A DNA stretch of 64,000 bases, taken from NCBI GenBank assembly GCA_937136455.1, contig CAKZOO010000074.1, positions 53,954 to 117,953 on the forward strand, read 5' to 3'. The stretch is from an uncultured Flavobacteriaceae bacterium (lineage in GTDB: Bacteria > Bacteroidota > Bacteroidia > Flavobacteriales > Flavobacteriaceae). Under the pieces are notes generated by a model that saw nothing but the letters and a program-made list of their open reading frames with translations, searched no databases and had not been told where the DNA came from. Made by a program: the position numbers and the translations under genes. This document shows positions 7,898 through 15,977 of this stretch, piece by piece. Positions within the stretch are counted from its first letter, which is position 1. Each line of letters starts with the position of its first letter.

Positions 7898-8698
7898 ATG
7901 ATTGATTTTAACGGAACTTATTACAAAAATGAGGATTTTTTTCTCCCCTGGAATAACAGTATTTCTAAAAGAGGATACGTTGTCAGCTCTTATTTGTTGA
8001 TGAAAAATTCAAGACCCCTTTTTGTAGAAGAACACTATCTCAAGATTATGGCTCAAATGCGAATTCTGAGAATGAAAATTCCAATGACCTATACACCTGA
8101 ATTGTTTCAGGGGGTCTTGCTGAAGTATTGTAAAAAACTTGATTTTAGTGAAGGTGTTTTAAAACTCAGTTTTTTTGAGTTGGACAGTGTCAATGAAATT
8201 GCTTATTCAATAGAATCGTTTAAAGCTCCTGAGTCAAAAACTGCTCATATGGATCTCTATAACGACTATTATATTCAAGAGGGTGTTCATCGATTTGTAA
8301 ACACTTATTTTGATCGTTTATACGAATTGTCATCTAGGTATGCACAAGAACAAGAAGTCGATGGATGTTTTATTTTGAATAACTCTAAGCATTTAACAGA
8401 TAGTAATATAGGGACTATTTTTTGTGTGAAAGACCAAAGTGTTTTTACACCAAGTTTAGCTTCTGGAACTAGAGATTTGGTATCGAGATCTAAGATGATG
8501 GAGTGGATTAAATCCGATCAGAAATTTAATCTAGTTGAAGAAGATACAACTCCATTTGCATTACAAAAACAAGATGCAGTGTTTTTATACAGTTTTGAAA
8601 AAGGTGTTGTACCAGTAATTCAATACCGAAAAAAAACCTATCAAGTAGAGTTGTGTGCTTATTTTGAAGAATTAGCTTCGAAAAATACCGCTAATTAA
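7898..8698 (+). CDS. Class IV aminotransferase-family protein, PLP lysine apparently missing
   Basis: 266 aa. The fold is recognisable from EEHYLKIMAQMRILRMKIPM (44-63), VDGCFILNNSKHLTDSN (154-170) and FCVKDQSVFTPSL (175-187), the pattern of PabC/BCAT-like enzymes of Bacteroidota. At the position of the Schiff-base lysine, three to four residues before the helix leading into YAQEQ, the sequence reads HRFVNTYFDRLY: Asn135 stands where relatives have Lys, and there is no other lysine nearby. The N-terminal glycine/aspartate motif (YGD) is also altered to YVVSS. So this may be a non-catalytic or repurposed member rather than 4-amino-4-deoxychorismate lyase. It overlaps the convergent yqgE gene by 8 bp. 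Confidence 0.75.
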   Translation: MIDFNGTYYKNEDFFLPWNNSISKRGYVVSSYLLMKNSRPLFVEEHYLKIMAQMRILRMKIPMTYTPELFQGVLLKYCKKLDFSEGVLKLSFFELDSVNEIAYSIESFKAPESKTAHMDLYNDYYIQEGVHRFVNTYFDRLYELSSRYAQEQEVDGCFILNNSKHLTDSNIGTIFCVKDQSVFTPSLASGTRDLVSRSKMMEWIKSDQKFNLVEEDTTPFALQKQDAVFLYSFEKGVVPVIQYRKKTYQVELCAYFEELASKNTAN

Positions 8699-9251
8699 GA
8701 TGTGGATCTTCAGGTGCATTGGACCAAATAGCGTAATCACCTCCTAATTGAACCATTTTCTTTTTCCAAAGTTGGTTGATTTCGGGATTGATGATTCGAT
8801 CTGAATGTTCATTGAGTGATACGATCCACGATCGTTCATCAATTTCATTGTAGAGTTGATCTTTGGTCCATCCAGAATAGCCCAAAAAGAAACGGATGTC
8901 TTTTGCTTTAATAGTTTGAGAATTAATTCCCTCAACTAAATCGTTGTAATCTCCACCCCAGTATAAATCATCATCAATTTGGATACTATTGCTGATTATT
9001 TCAGGAACCTTATGTACAAAATACAAACTGTCTTGTTCAACTGGTCCTCCTTTATAGATTGGAAGTGGCATATCAATCTCTTCCACCAAATCGTTTAGAA
9101 ATAATTTTAAGGGCTTGTTAAGTATAAAACCAACTGATCCGTTTTCATTTAAATCTGCTAATAAAACAACAGACTTGCTAAATGAACTATCACCCATAAG
9201 TGAGGGTTCCGCAATTAAAAGGTTTCCTTTATTTAGATTTTGAAAAGGCAT
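8691..9251 (-). CDS. YqgE/AlgH family protein (DUF179)
   Basis: 186 aa with the family core: KGNLLIAEPSLMGDSSFSKS near the N-terminus, GSVGFILNKPL, YKGGPVEQDSLYFVH and the motif RFFLGYSGWTKDQL. Function is unresolved; AlgH was named for an effect on alginate regulation in Pseudomonas, and the structure is known, but no activity is agreed. The start at 9251 leaves the normal N-terminus. Its upstream neighbour is the HU gene, separated by that gene's terminator. Confidence 0.9.
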   Translation of the reverse strand: MPFQNLNKGNLLIAEPSLMGDSSFSKSVVLLADLNENGSVGFILNKPLKLFLNDLVEEIDMPLPIYKGGPVEQDSLYFVHKVPEIISNSIQIDDDLYWGGDYNDLVEGINSQTIKAKDIRFFLGYSGWTKDQLYNEIDERSWIVSLNEHSDRIINPEINQLWKKKMVQLGGDYAIWSNAPEDPHLN

Positions 9252-9298
9252 TTTATTGATTTTGATACAATTAATATAATAAAAAAATCAGTTAACTG

Positions 9299-9328
9299 TA
9301 AAAAAAAAGCACCTTAAAAAGGTGCTTT
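9299..9328 (-). terminator. Terminator of the HU gene
   Basis: AAAGCACCTT (9306-9315) and AAGGTGCTTT (9319-9328) pair around a 3-nt loop; on the minus strand a U-run (plus-strand A-run 9299-9308) follows. It lies 23 bp after the HU stop. Confidence 0.8.
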
Positions 9329-9350
9329 AATAAGTTGTAGTAAGATTGGA

Positions 9351-9623
9351 TTAGTTTACTGCACCGCTTAATTCAGCTCCAGCTTTAAACTTAACCACGT
9401 TTTTAGCAGCGATTTTGATAGTAGCACCAGTTTGTGGGTTTCTTCCTTCTCTAGCGTTTCTTTTAGAAACAGACCAAGATCCGAATCCAACTAAAGATAC
9501 TCTTCCACCTTTTTTAAGAGCGCCTTCAACGTTTCCTAAAAATGATTCTAATGCTTTCTTTGCAGCTGCTTTTGTGATTCCAGCGTCTGCCGCCATTGCG
9601 TCAATTAATTCAGTTTTGTTCAT
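9351..9623 (-). CDS. hup: HU family DNA-binding protein
   Basis: 90 aa, the standard length. MNKTELIDAMAADAGI, the helical dimer core, GRVSLVGFGSWSVSKR and the beta-arm with REGRNPQTGATIKIAAKN are textbook HU. It bends and compacts DNA non-specifically. Strong promoter and terminator elements flank it, as expected for an abundant nucleoid protein. Codons look optimised compared with neighbours. Confidence 0.97.
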   Translation of the reverse strand: MNKTELIDAMAADAGITKAAAKKALESFLGNVEGALKKGGRVSLVGFGSWSVSKRNAREGRNPQTGATIKIAAKNVVKFKAGAELSGAVN

Positions 9624-9665
9624 GATGATTAAATTAAAAAATTATTATTTAACTAATTGTTTAAA

Positions 9666-9695
9666 CAAATTTATACGGATTATGCACAAACACAA
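9666..9695 (-). promoter_or_regulatory. Promoter of hup
   Basis: On the minus strand TTG (9693-9695), 19 bp, TAAATTTG (9666-9673): a complete Bacteroidota promoter about 43 bp before the HU ATG. Confidence 0.65.
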
Positions 9696-9721
9696 GGATT
9701 AGAGCGGAAAATGCACATTTT

Positions 9722-9751
9722 TGTTAATAAGTTGAAGCAAATGTTAATAAG
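9722..9751. repeat. Tandem TGTTAATAAG direct repeat upstream of hup
   Basis: TGTTAATAAG occurs at 9722-9731 and again at 9742-9751, 20 bp apart, about two helical turns. Both lie upstream of the hup promoter (around -65 and -85 on the minus strand), a geometry that fits an activator or self-binding site; function is inference. Confidence 0.4.
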
Positions 9752-9757
9752 AAGACT

Positions 9758-9785
9758 TGATATTTGTAAATTTTCACAAATATCA
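9758..9785. repeat. Inverted repeat downstream of fmt
   Basis: TGATATTTGT (9758-9767) and ACAAATATCA (9776-9785) are perfect 10-bp arms around an 8-nt spacer, 14 bp after the fmt stop. No U-run follows on the minus strand, so it is a weak terminator at best; it could be a 3' stabilising hairpin or an operator. Confidence 0.5.
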
Positions 9786-9799
9786 GTGTTTATAGGCCT

Positions 9800-10771
9800 T
9801 TAGAGCATATGTGCCTCTGAAGTCCAATTTAAGCCATTGAGAAGATCTCTTACCGCCATTCTTTTTTTTGCTGGAAGTTGAATTGAAATCAGTTCTATAA
9901 AACCATCAGCAGTGGCTACCTTGAGTTCTTTTTTGGTTCTAATTAAAGTACCAACCTCAAAAGTGTGCTCTTCTACATGAGCACATGATTCGTATAGTTT
10001 TACTGTGATTAATTGGTCTTGATCTTTTACAAATGTCCAAGCAGACGGATAGGGACTGAGTCCTCTAATTTTGTTGTGAATTCTCAATGTAGGTTGATTC
10101 CAATCAATTTGACAGTTATCTTTAAATAGTTTAGGGGCTTCTTTAGGATTAGTTGCTTGTTGTGCTTTAGTGGAAGCAGAGCCTAATCCAATTTGATCCA
10201 AAGTTTCTGCTACTAATTCTGCTCCTAGTATCATAAGCTTGTCATGTAGGCTACCGGCATTGTCATTTTCATCGATTGGGATTTCTCGTTGATCGATAAT
10301 GGCTCCTGTATCAATTTTTTCATCGATAAAGAAGGTTGTTACTCCAGTAGTCTTTTCGTTATTGATGATCGCCCAATTAATCGGAGCTGCACCTCTGTAG
10401 TCAGGTAAAAGAGAAGCGTGTAAATTAAAACATCCTTTTTTGGGCATTGTCCATACTTCTTTTGGAAGCATTCTAAAAGCAACAACCACAAATACATCAG
10501 CATTATAGGAGTTGAGTTCATTTAAAAAAGTTGCCTCTTTTAAATTAGTAGGTTGAAGTAGTGGAAGATTAGCTTTTATAGCAACTTCCTTAACAGCAGA
10601 ATACCTGAGTTTTTTTCCTCTACCAGCTGGTTTGTCTGCAACCGTTACTACTGCAGCAATATCGTAATGGTTCTCAATGAGGTGTTCAAGGATATGAGCA
10701 GCAAAATCAGGAGTGCCCATAAATACTACTTTTAACTTAGTTCCCTGTTCTGTGGTAGTTGTTGATTGCAT
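9800..10771 (-). CDS. fmt: Methionyl-tRNA formyltransferase
   Basis: Formylates initiator Met-tRNA with 10-formyl-THF. N-terminal hydrolase domain: KVVFMGTPDFAAHIL, then the catalytic region FNLHASLLPDYRGAAPINWA with the Asn-His and SLLP motif, and TGVTTFFIDEKIDTG; the C-terminal tRNA-binding domain starts near residue 210. 323 aa from the ATG at 10771; a TTG three bases upstream is possible but less likely. The first 35 bp overlap the end of recQ, implying coupling in a recQ-fmt transcript. Confidence 0.95.
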   Translation of the reverse strand: MQSTTTTEQGTKLKVVFMGTPDFAAHILEHLIENHYDIAAVVTVADKPAGRGKKLRYSAVKEVAIKANLPLLQPTNLKEATFLNELNSYNADVFVVVAFRMLPKEVWTMPKKGCFNLHASLLPDYRGAAPINWAIINNEKTTGVTTFFIDEKIDTGAIIDQREIPIDENDNAGSLHDKLMILGAELVAETLDQIGLGSASTKAQQATNPKEAPKLFKDNCQIDWNQPTLRIHNKIRGLSPYPSAWTFVKDQDQLITVKLYESCAHVEEHTFEVGTLIRTKKELKVATADGFIELISIQLPAKKRMAVRDLLNGLNWTSEAHML

Positions 10772-12623
10772 CAATACGGATATTTTGTGTCGCTAATAAA
10801 TCTTTTAAGGCTTCAAAGATACTATTCTCTGGGTAATCTATAGCAACAACCAGTTCTTTTGAACTGTGTGGTTTTACACTCAAAAGATCGAGTATTCTAG
10901 CTTTTAGTTCCTCAATAGTGATTGAATTATTCGTTGATTTACAGAGATCACATTTTCCACAAGCTTCAGCCTTTTCTCCAAAATAATTGAGCAAATACAC
11001 CATTCTGCATCCCTGTTTTAATTGGGTGTATTCAATACAGGCTTGAAGCTGATTGTTTTTGTGCGCTATTGATTGTTGGTGTAGCTTACTAAATTGATTA
11101 ATGGTGTAATGATCTTCTCTGGGTTTGGTGTAATAAAAACTCAAATCAGATGACAGTTCTAACATACTTAAAAGGTTTAATTGTTTGTAGTAATTTAAAG
11201 CCTTTATAAGCACTTCTTTTGAAGTGTTAGAAGTAGATGCTATCAAATCTAAATTGACAGCTGTAGGAAGCTCAAAGACCCCTCCATAGGTTCTTAGGAT
11301 GCTTGTTAATATGCTTGCATGAGTTTTATTGCTGCTAATCAGGTTCTCGAAGGCTGACTTAGCTGCAGTAAATTGAATTTTGGTTAAAATTGTATTGGAG
11401 TGTTCCAATTCGATAATTTCGTATTTATCAAAAATTTTTAAAGCTGTATAAGTCTTGTTAGTATTTAATTGATAACGATGACAAAAAGTGTTTAGATCGA
11501 TGTAAAATTTCTGTTTAGGAAGCTCTCCATAGGCGATAGAAAAAAAATTATTCAAATGTTTGTACACTTCCTTAAGGTCTTCAATAGTCGGATAGCTATT
11601 GAGATACTGATCTTTGAGTTTTTGTTCGTCGGAAGGATGGTAAAGCAAGTAGATTGAGGCTTCTTGTGAATTTCGACCAGCACGTCCTGTTTCTTGAACG
11701 TATTGCTCCATGCTTTCAGTCAGCTGAAAATGAACAATGAATTGGACATCTGCCTTGTCGACTCCCATACCAAATGCGGATGTAGCTACAACAATTTTAG
11801 TGATGTCTTTTTTCCAGGATTGAAGAACCTTTGATTTTTCATCCTTGCTCATTCCTCCGTGATATGCTGCAGCTGCTATTCCTTGTTGATTGAGTAATTC
11901 AGAGAGTTGTTTGCACAATCCTCTGTTGTTTGCATAAACAATACCACTGCCGTTGTGTTTTTTACAAATTTGGAAGAGGTAATTCGATTTATCAGCTGTT
12001 TGAATGAGTTGATAGGAAAGATTATTTCTGTTAAACGACTGTCTATAAATTTGTGGATTTTCCAGAAGCAGTAGCTCACTTATTTCATTTTCAACTTTTT
12101 TGGTGGCCGTTGCTGTTAGAGCAATCACAGGCACCTTAAATTCTTCTTTGAGTTTAGAGCAGTTGAGATAGGAAGGTCTAAAATCATGTCCCCACTGAGA
12201 AATACAATGTGCTTCATCAATGGCAATTAGATTGATGTTCATTTTTAAAAGTCGTTCCCAAACCAGTGGTTGAGCGAGTCGTTCAGGAGACAAGTACAAG
12301 AATTTAAAATTTCCGTATACACAATTATCCAGTAAACGCTCGAGTTCTTGATAGGGAATTCCTCCACTGAGTCCTAGAGCTTTTATGCCTTTTGAATTGA
12401 GGGATTCAACTTGATCTTCTATGAGTGATACTAAGGGAGAAACAACAATGCAGATGCCTTCCATCATTAGTGATGGGATTTGATAACAAACCGATTTACC
12501 TCCCCCTGTAGGAAGTAATGCAATCAAATCTTTCCCATCCAATACCGTATCGATAATGTTAGCTTGCTGGAATCGAAATTCTTTAAATCCCCAATAGCGG
12601 TATAATACTTCTTCTTTTGTCAC
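10737..12623 (-). CDS. recQ: ATP-dependent DNA helicase RecQ
   Basis: 628 aa SF2 helicase: Walker A ALLPTGGGKSVCYQIP, motif II AIDEAHCISQWGHDFRP, motif III ALTATAT, motif V-VI ATSAFGMGVDKADV and QETGRAGRNSQEA. The RecQ zinc site is visible late (RMVYLLNYFGE...CGKCDLC), followed by a winged-helix region; no clear HRDC domain remains at the C-terminus. The start is GTG at 12623, immediately after the TAG of the upstream ATPase gene (TAGGTG), with no in-frame ATG possible. Functions in recombination and fork repair. Confidence 0.95.
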   Translation of the reverse strand: MTKEEVLYRYWGFKEFRFQQANIIDTVLDGKDLIALLPTGGGKSVCYQIPSLMMEGICIVVSPLVSLIEDQVESLNSKGIKALGLSGGIPYQELERLLDNCVYGNFKFLYLSPERLAQPLVWERLLKMNINLIAIDEAHCISQWGHDFRPSYLNCSKLKEEFKVPVIALTATATKKVENEISELLLLENPQIYRQSFNRNNLSYQLIQTADKSNYLFQICKKHNGSGIVYANNRGLCKQLSELLNQQGIAAAAYHGGMSKDEKSKVLQSWKKDITKIVVATSAFGMGVDKADVQFIVHFQLTESMEQYVQETGRAGRNSQEASIYLLYHPSDEQKLKDQYLNSYPTIEDLKEVYKHLNNFFSIAYGELPKQKFYIDLNTFCHRYQLNTNKTYTALKIFDKYEIIELEHSNTILTKIQFTAAKSAFENLISSNKTHASILTSILRTYGGVFELPTAVNLDLIASTSNTSKEVLIKALNYYKQLNLLSMLELSSDLSFYYTKPREDHYTINQFSKLHQQSIAHKNNQLQACIEYTQLKQGCRMVYLLNYFGEKAEACGKCDLCKSTNNSITIEELKARILDLLSVKPHSSKELVVAIDYPENSIFEALKDLLATQNIRIDAINNYHRTGN

Positions 12624-13163
12624 CTATAGGGTCTTTAAATGAGTTAAAATAAACTCAATTCGCTCCTCAATAGTTCCTTTGGGTACAAAGACATGATTGT
12701 AATCATAGGTTTCATAAGACTTGTGAAGGTATTCAAATAAAATTTTTGCTTCCGAATAATCCTCATAACGCTCGTTATCTGTGATGTGAATGTCCTTCCA
12801 TGGAGGTAGAATATATACTGCGTCGTATTGATGTGTTTTACAAGCTTCTATAAAAGGATTTGGGTAGTCAATGCCATTGCGATCCAAATAGGCTATCACA
12901 TCTGGAATTCCACGATCTAGAAAGACAAAATGGCTGTCAAATTGATCTGCCTCTTTAAATTGCTCAACTCTAGCTTCGAGTAACATTTGTGAAAACAACA
13001 GCGGATCTGTTTTAAAGAGGTGTTCTATGCCTTTTTGTCGTGCTTGTAGTGTTATTTCTCTAGAAACCTCGTGTATACAGGAATATCCCATATTTTCAAG
13101 AGCTGCAATAAGACTTGTTTTACCCGAAGAAGGCCCTCCACTAATCACTATTTTTTTTGGCAT
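12624..13163 (-). CDS. NadR/Ttd14-like P-loop ATPase (AAA_28)
   Basis: 179 aa. Walker A KIVISGGPSSGKTSLIAALE lies at the N-terminus, with HEVSREI and FVFLDRGIPDVIAYLD as the lid/Walker-B-like region and a C-terminal IEERIEFILTHLK helix. This is the AAA_28 kinase-like family related to the NadR kinase domain; substrate unknown, perhaps a nucleoside or ribosyl compound. I chose the ATG at 13163; a TTG at 13190 would add nine residues without homology. Directly abuts recQ. Confidence 0.8.
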   Translation of the reverse strand: MPKKIVISGGPSSGKTSLIAALENMGYSCIHEVSREITLQARQKGIEHLFKTDPLLFSQMLLEARVEQFKEADQFDSHFVFLDRGIPDVIAYLDRNGIDYPNPFIEACKTHQYDAVYILPPWKDIHITDNERYEDYSEAKILFEYLHKSYETYDYNHVFVPKGTIEERIEFILTHLKTL

Positions 13164-13205
13164 GTTTTTGGTGTCTAAATAAAGGTGCAAGTTAATGAAA
13201 TTGAT

Positions 13206-13241
13206 TTTGACTTTAACATATGAAGAACATCACTATATTTG
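13206..13241 (+). promoter_or_regulatory. Promoter of DUF493 gene
   Basis: TATATTTG (13234-13241) fits the -7 consensus, 14 bp before the ATG at 13256; TTTGAC starting at 13206 is a possible -33 box with a slightly long spacer of 24 bp. Confidence 0.5.
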
Positions 13242-13255
13242 CAAAGTAAAAGATT

Positions 13256-13543
13256 ATGAAAGAAAACAAAACAGAAGAATTTTATTCAAAATTAATCGGC
13301 CAACTCAAGGAAACAACTTCATGGCCGGCAGAATATTTGTTTAAATTTATTGTTCCTTCTACGGAGGAAAAAATAGAAGCGATTAATAGCATCTTTAACG
13401 AACCACATGCTCAAATCAACCACAGACAGTCTTCTAAAGGAACTTACACTAGTGTAAGTGTTAAAATGAGACTCGAATGTGCTGAGGATGTTGTTGTAAA
13501 ATACAAAGAGGTAAGCGTAGTTGAGGGAGTAATTTCTCTTTAA
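13256..13543 (+). CDS. DUF493 (YbeD-like) protein
   Basis: 95 aa with an ACT-like beta-alpha-beta fold pattern: YLFKFIVPSTEEKIEAINSIF, then HRQSSKGTYTSVSVKMRLE and a final strand KEVSVVEGVISL. DUF493 proteins are small, widespread and of uncertain role; the fold suggests ligand-controlled regulation. It has its own promoter and precedes DUF4290 and murA, an arrangement seen in other Bacteroidota. Confidence 0.85.
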   Translation: MKENKTEEFYSKLIGQLKETTSWPAEYLFKFIVPSTEEKIEAINSIFNEPHAQINHRQSSKGTYTSVSVKMRLECAEDVVVKYKEVSVVEGVISL

Positions 13544-13606
13544 CTAGCAATTGAGTGTAATTATTTGTATTTTTACCACTTTCTTCATGAATTAAACCCC
13601 AATAAT

Positions 13607-14254
13607 TTGGACCAATTAGAACACCTAGAGTACAATACAGAACGTTCTGCATTACACATTCCTGAATACGGTAGACATTTTCAAAAAATGGTTGACCATG
13701 CAGTGAGTATTGCTGATCGCGATGAGCGCAATAAAACTGCTCAAGCCATTATTTCGGTAATGGGAAACCTTCAACCGCATTTGAGAGATGTTCCTGAATT
13801 TCAGCATAAATTATGGGATCAGCTCTTTATTATGTCGAATTTTCAATTGGATGTGGATTCACCATTTCCTATTACTCCTCAGGAAACTTTGTCTCAAAAG
13901 CCAGATCCTTTAGATTATCCACAAAACGCTCCTAAGTATCGTTTTTACGGAAACAATATCAAAAGAATGATCGATGTTGCTATATCTTGGGAAAAAGGAG
14001 ATAAGAGAGATGGATTGGAACTCGTGATCGCCAATCATATGAAAAAGTGTTATCTAAACTGGAATAAGGATACGGTTGACGATTCTGTCATTTACAATCA
14101 TTTATTGGAACTCTCCGATGGTCAAATTAATTTAGCTGATAATAAAGATGAGCTCACATCAAGTGAACAAATTTTAAAATACAACAATCAGCAACGCCCT
14201 CAAAACAAAAAACATCAACGCAATAATAACCAAAACCGAAAAAAGAGGTTTTAA
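13607..14254 (+). CDS. DUF4290 protein
   Basis: About 215 aa. The conserved core LEYNTERSALHIPEYGRHFQ opens the protein, followed by HAVSIADRDERNKTAQAIIS, NLQPHLRDVPEFQHKLWDQL and the C-terminal basic, Asn/Gln/Arg-rich tail (NNNQNRKKRF) that may contact nucleic acid. DUF4290 is specific to Bacteroidota and uncharacterised. Start choice is difficult: no ATG exists. A TTG at 13565 gives 14 extra residues unlike the family; TTG at 13607 places translation just before the conserved core, and a near-consensus -7 (TATTTTTA, 13568-13575) lies between them. I prefer 13607. The gene ends 12 bp before murA. Confidence 0.8.
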   Translation: MDQLEHLEYNTERSALHIPEYGRHFQKMVDHAVSIADRDERNKTAQAIISVMGNLQPHLRDVPEFQHKLWDQLFIMSNFQLDVDSPFPITPQETLSQKPDPLDYPQNAPKYRFYGNNIKRMIDVAISWEKGDKRDGLELVIANHMKKCYLNWNKDTVDDSVIYNHLLELSDGQINLADNKDELTSSEQILKYNNQQRPQNKKHQRNNNQNRKKRF

Positions 14255-14266
14255 ACTCATTTAGAT

Positions 14267-15583
14267 ATGGGAATATTTAAGATCGAGGGAGGGCATCAGC
14301 TCTCTGGTGAGATTACCCCACAAGGAGCAAAGAATGAAGCCCTTCAAATTCTATGTGCTGTATTGCTGACAGATCAGGAAGTCGTAGTAGAAAATATTCC
14401 AGATATTGTTGATGTCAACAAATTAATAGACTTACTCAAAGATTTAGGGGTTAAAGTTCATCAGCTTTCAAAAGGAACTTTTTCCTTTAAAGCAGATGCT
14501 ATAAATATGGAGTACCTCACCTCTGAACAGTTTAAAAAAGACGGTGGTGGATTAAGAGGATCCATTATGTTAGTAGGTCCTCTATTAGCTCGATTTGGCA
14601 AAGGATATATTCCAAAGCCTGGAGGTGATAAAATTGGTAGAAGAAGACTCGATACACATTTTGAAGGCTTTATTAAGCTTGGAGCTAGCTTTAGATACAT
14701 AAGAGAAGAACACTTTTACGGAGTAGAAGCTGAACGTCTTAAAGGATGTTATATCTTACTAGATGAAGCCTCAGTAACAGGAACAGCAAACATAGTGATG
14801 GCTGCTGTACTAGCAGAAGGTACCACTACTATATACAACGCTGCTTGCGAACCCTATCTTCAACAACTTTGTGAGTTGTTAAATAAAATGGGAGCAAAAA
14901 TCAGTGGAATAGGATCGAATCTCTTAACAATAGAAGGAGTTGATCGTTTAGAAGGTGCTTCGCATAGAATGCTTCCCGATATGATTGAAATAGGTTCTTG
15001 GATTGGACTAGCTGCAATGACTCGATCTGAAATTACGATCAAAGATGTTTCTTGGAAGCATCTTGGACAAATACCAGAAGCATTTAGAAGGTTAGGAATT
15101 ACTATAGAAAAGAGGGGAGATGATATTTTTATACCCGCTCATAAAGATGGATATAAAATTCAATCCTTTATCGATGGTTCTATCTTAACCCTTGCCGATG
15201 CTCCTTGGCCTGGCTTAACTCCTGATTTATTATCTGTCTTATTAGTGACTTCTATTCAGGCTGAAGGAGAAGTGCTTATTCATCAAAAGATGTTTGAAAG
15301 TAGATTGTTCTTTGTTGATAAATTGATCGACATGGGAGCTAAAATCATTCTCTGTGATCCTCATAGGGCTACGGTGATTGGTCATAATTTCAAACACCAA
15401 ATCAAGGCTACAGTGATGACTTCTCCAGATATTAGAGCAGGAGTATCACTCTTGATTGCAGCTCTTTCTGCTAAGGGAACATCGATTATTCACAATGTTG
15501 AGCAAATCGACAGAGGGTACGAAAACATTGTTCCAAGACTTCAGTCTTTAGGTGCGAAAATCGAACGAATTAAAGAAGTTTAA
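14267..15583 (+). CDS. murA: UDP-N-acetylglucosamine 1-carboxyvinyltransferase, Asp in place of catalytic Cys
   Basis: 438 aa EPSP-synthase-fold enzyme that makes the first committed peptidoglycan precursor from PEP and UDP-GlcNAc. Typical segments: GAKNEALQILCAVLLTD (Lys22), GGGLRGSIMLVGPLLARFG, PLLDEASVTGTAN-like region and the C-terminal RAGVSLLIAAL. The loop that carries Cys115 in E. coli reads PKPGGDKIGRRRLDTHF: Asp121 replaces the Cys. The same change is known in MurA of Mycobacterium, Chlamydia and Borrelia and makes the enzyme insensitive to fosfomycin. Located downstream of DUF493-DUF4290; overlaps the convergent GNAT gene by 14 bp. Confidence 0.95.
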   Translation: MGIFKIEGGHQLSGEITPQGAKNEALQILCAVLLTDQEVVVENIPDIVDVNKLIDLLKDLGVKVHQLSKGTFSFKADAINMEYLTSEQFKKDGGGLRGSIMLVGPLLARFGKGYIPKPGGDKIGRRRLDTHFEGFIKLGASFRYIREEHFYGVEAERLKGCYILLDEASVTGTANIVMAAVLAEGTTTIYNAACEPYLQQLCELLNKMGAKISGIGSNLLTIEGVDRLEGASHRMLPDMIEIGSWIGLAAMTRSEITIKDVSWKHLGQIPEAFRRLGITIEKRGDDIFIPAHKDGYKIQSFIDGSILTLADAPWPGLTPDLLSVLLVTSIQAEGEVLIHQKMFESRLFFVDKLIDMGAKIILCDPHRATVIGHNFKHQIKATVMTSPDIRAGVSLLIAALSAKGTSIIHNVEQIDRGYENIVPRLQSLGAKIERIKEV

Positions 15584-15977
15584 GAGACATCACAACATAA
15601 TTGATACCTCCTTTTTCAAAGGTTGTATTGGTTGATGTAAATCCAAAACGCTTGTAAAAGCCAATTTTATCAGCTCGTGCATTAAGCCATATTCTTTTTA
15701 GCTGAAGCTTTTTGGAGTGTTCTATACAATGTGTCATTAAATTAGTTGCATAAGATCTGTTTTGATAATCGACCAATGTAGCTAGCTTTCGTATTTGGGC
15801 TTGATCCTTTTCAATAAAAAGAGAAACAACCGAACAGATTGTTTTATCTACTTCTATACCAAAATGCAATGCAGATTCATCCCCACTAATTTTAATATAG
15901 TCTATAGGTTTATCTGGCCACATTACAGAGTGACGTATTGGATAGGTCTGGAGGTGATTAATTCTTTGGAGCTTCAA
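15570..15977 (-). CDS. GNAT family N-acetyltransferase
   Basis: 135 aa. QTYPIRHSVMWPDKP is the N-terminal strand/helix of this subfamily; the acetyl-CoA binding motif A appears as RKLATLVDYQNRSYATNLM, followed by KRIWLNARADKIGFYKRFGF. Substrate unknown. The start is a TTG at 15977, needed to include the conserved PIRHxVMWP segment; the internal ATG at 15923 would remove it. It overlaps the upstream YhhN gene by 20 bp, so it is co-transcribed with it. Confidence 0.85.
   Translation of the reverse strand: MKLQRINHLQTYPIRHSVMWPDKPIDYIKISGDESALHFGIEVDKTICSVVSLFIEKDQAQIRKLATLVDYQNRSYATNLMTHCIEHSKKLQLKRIWLNARADKIGFYKRFGFTSTNTTFEKGGINYVVMSLKLL

Noticed and set aside
9415..9702. Plus-strand 95-aa frame opposite HU
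   Set aside because: It lies antisense to the well-supported HU gene and runs through its promoter; composition is that of a shadow frame.
10772..10774. TTG start for fmt
   Set aside because: An ATG follows immediately; nothing supports the extra residue.
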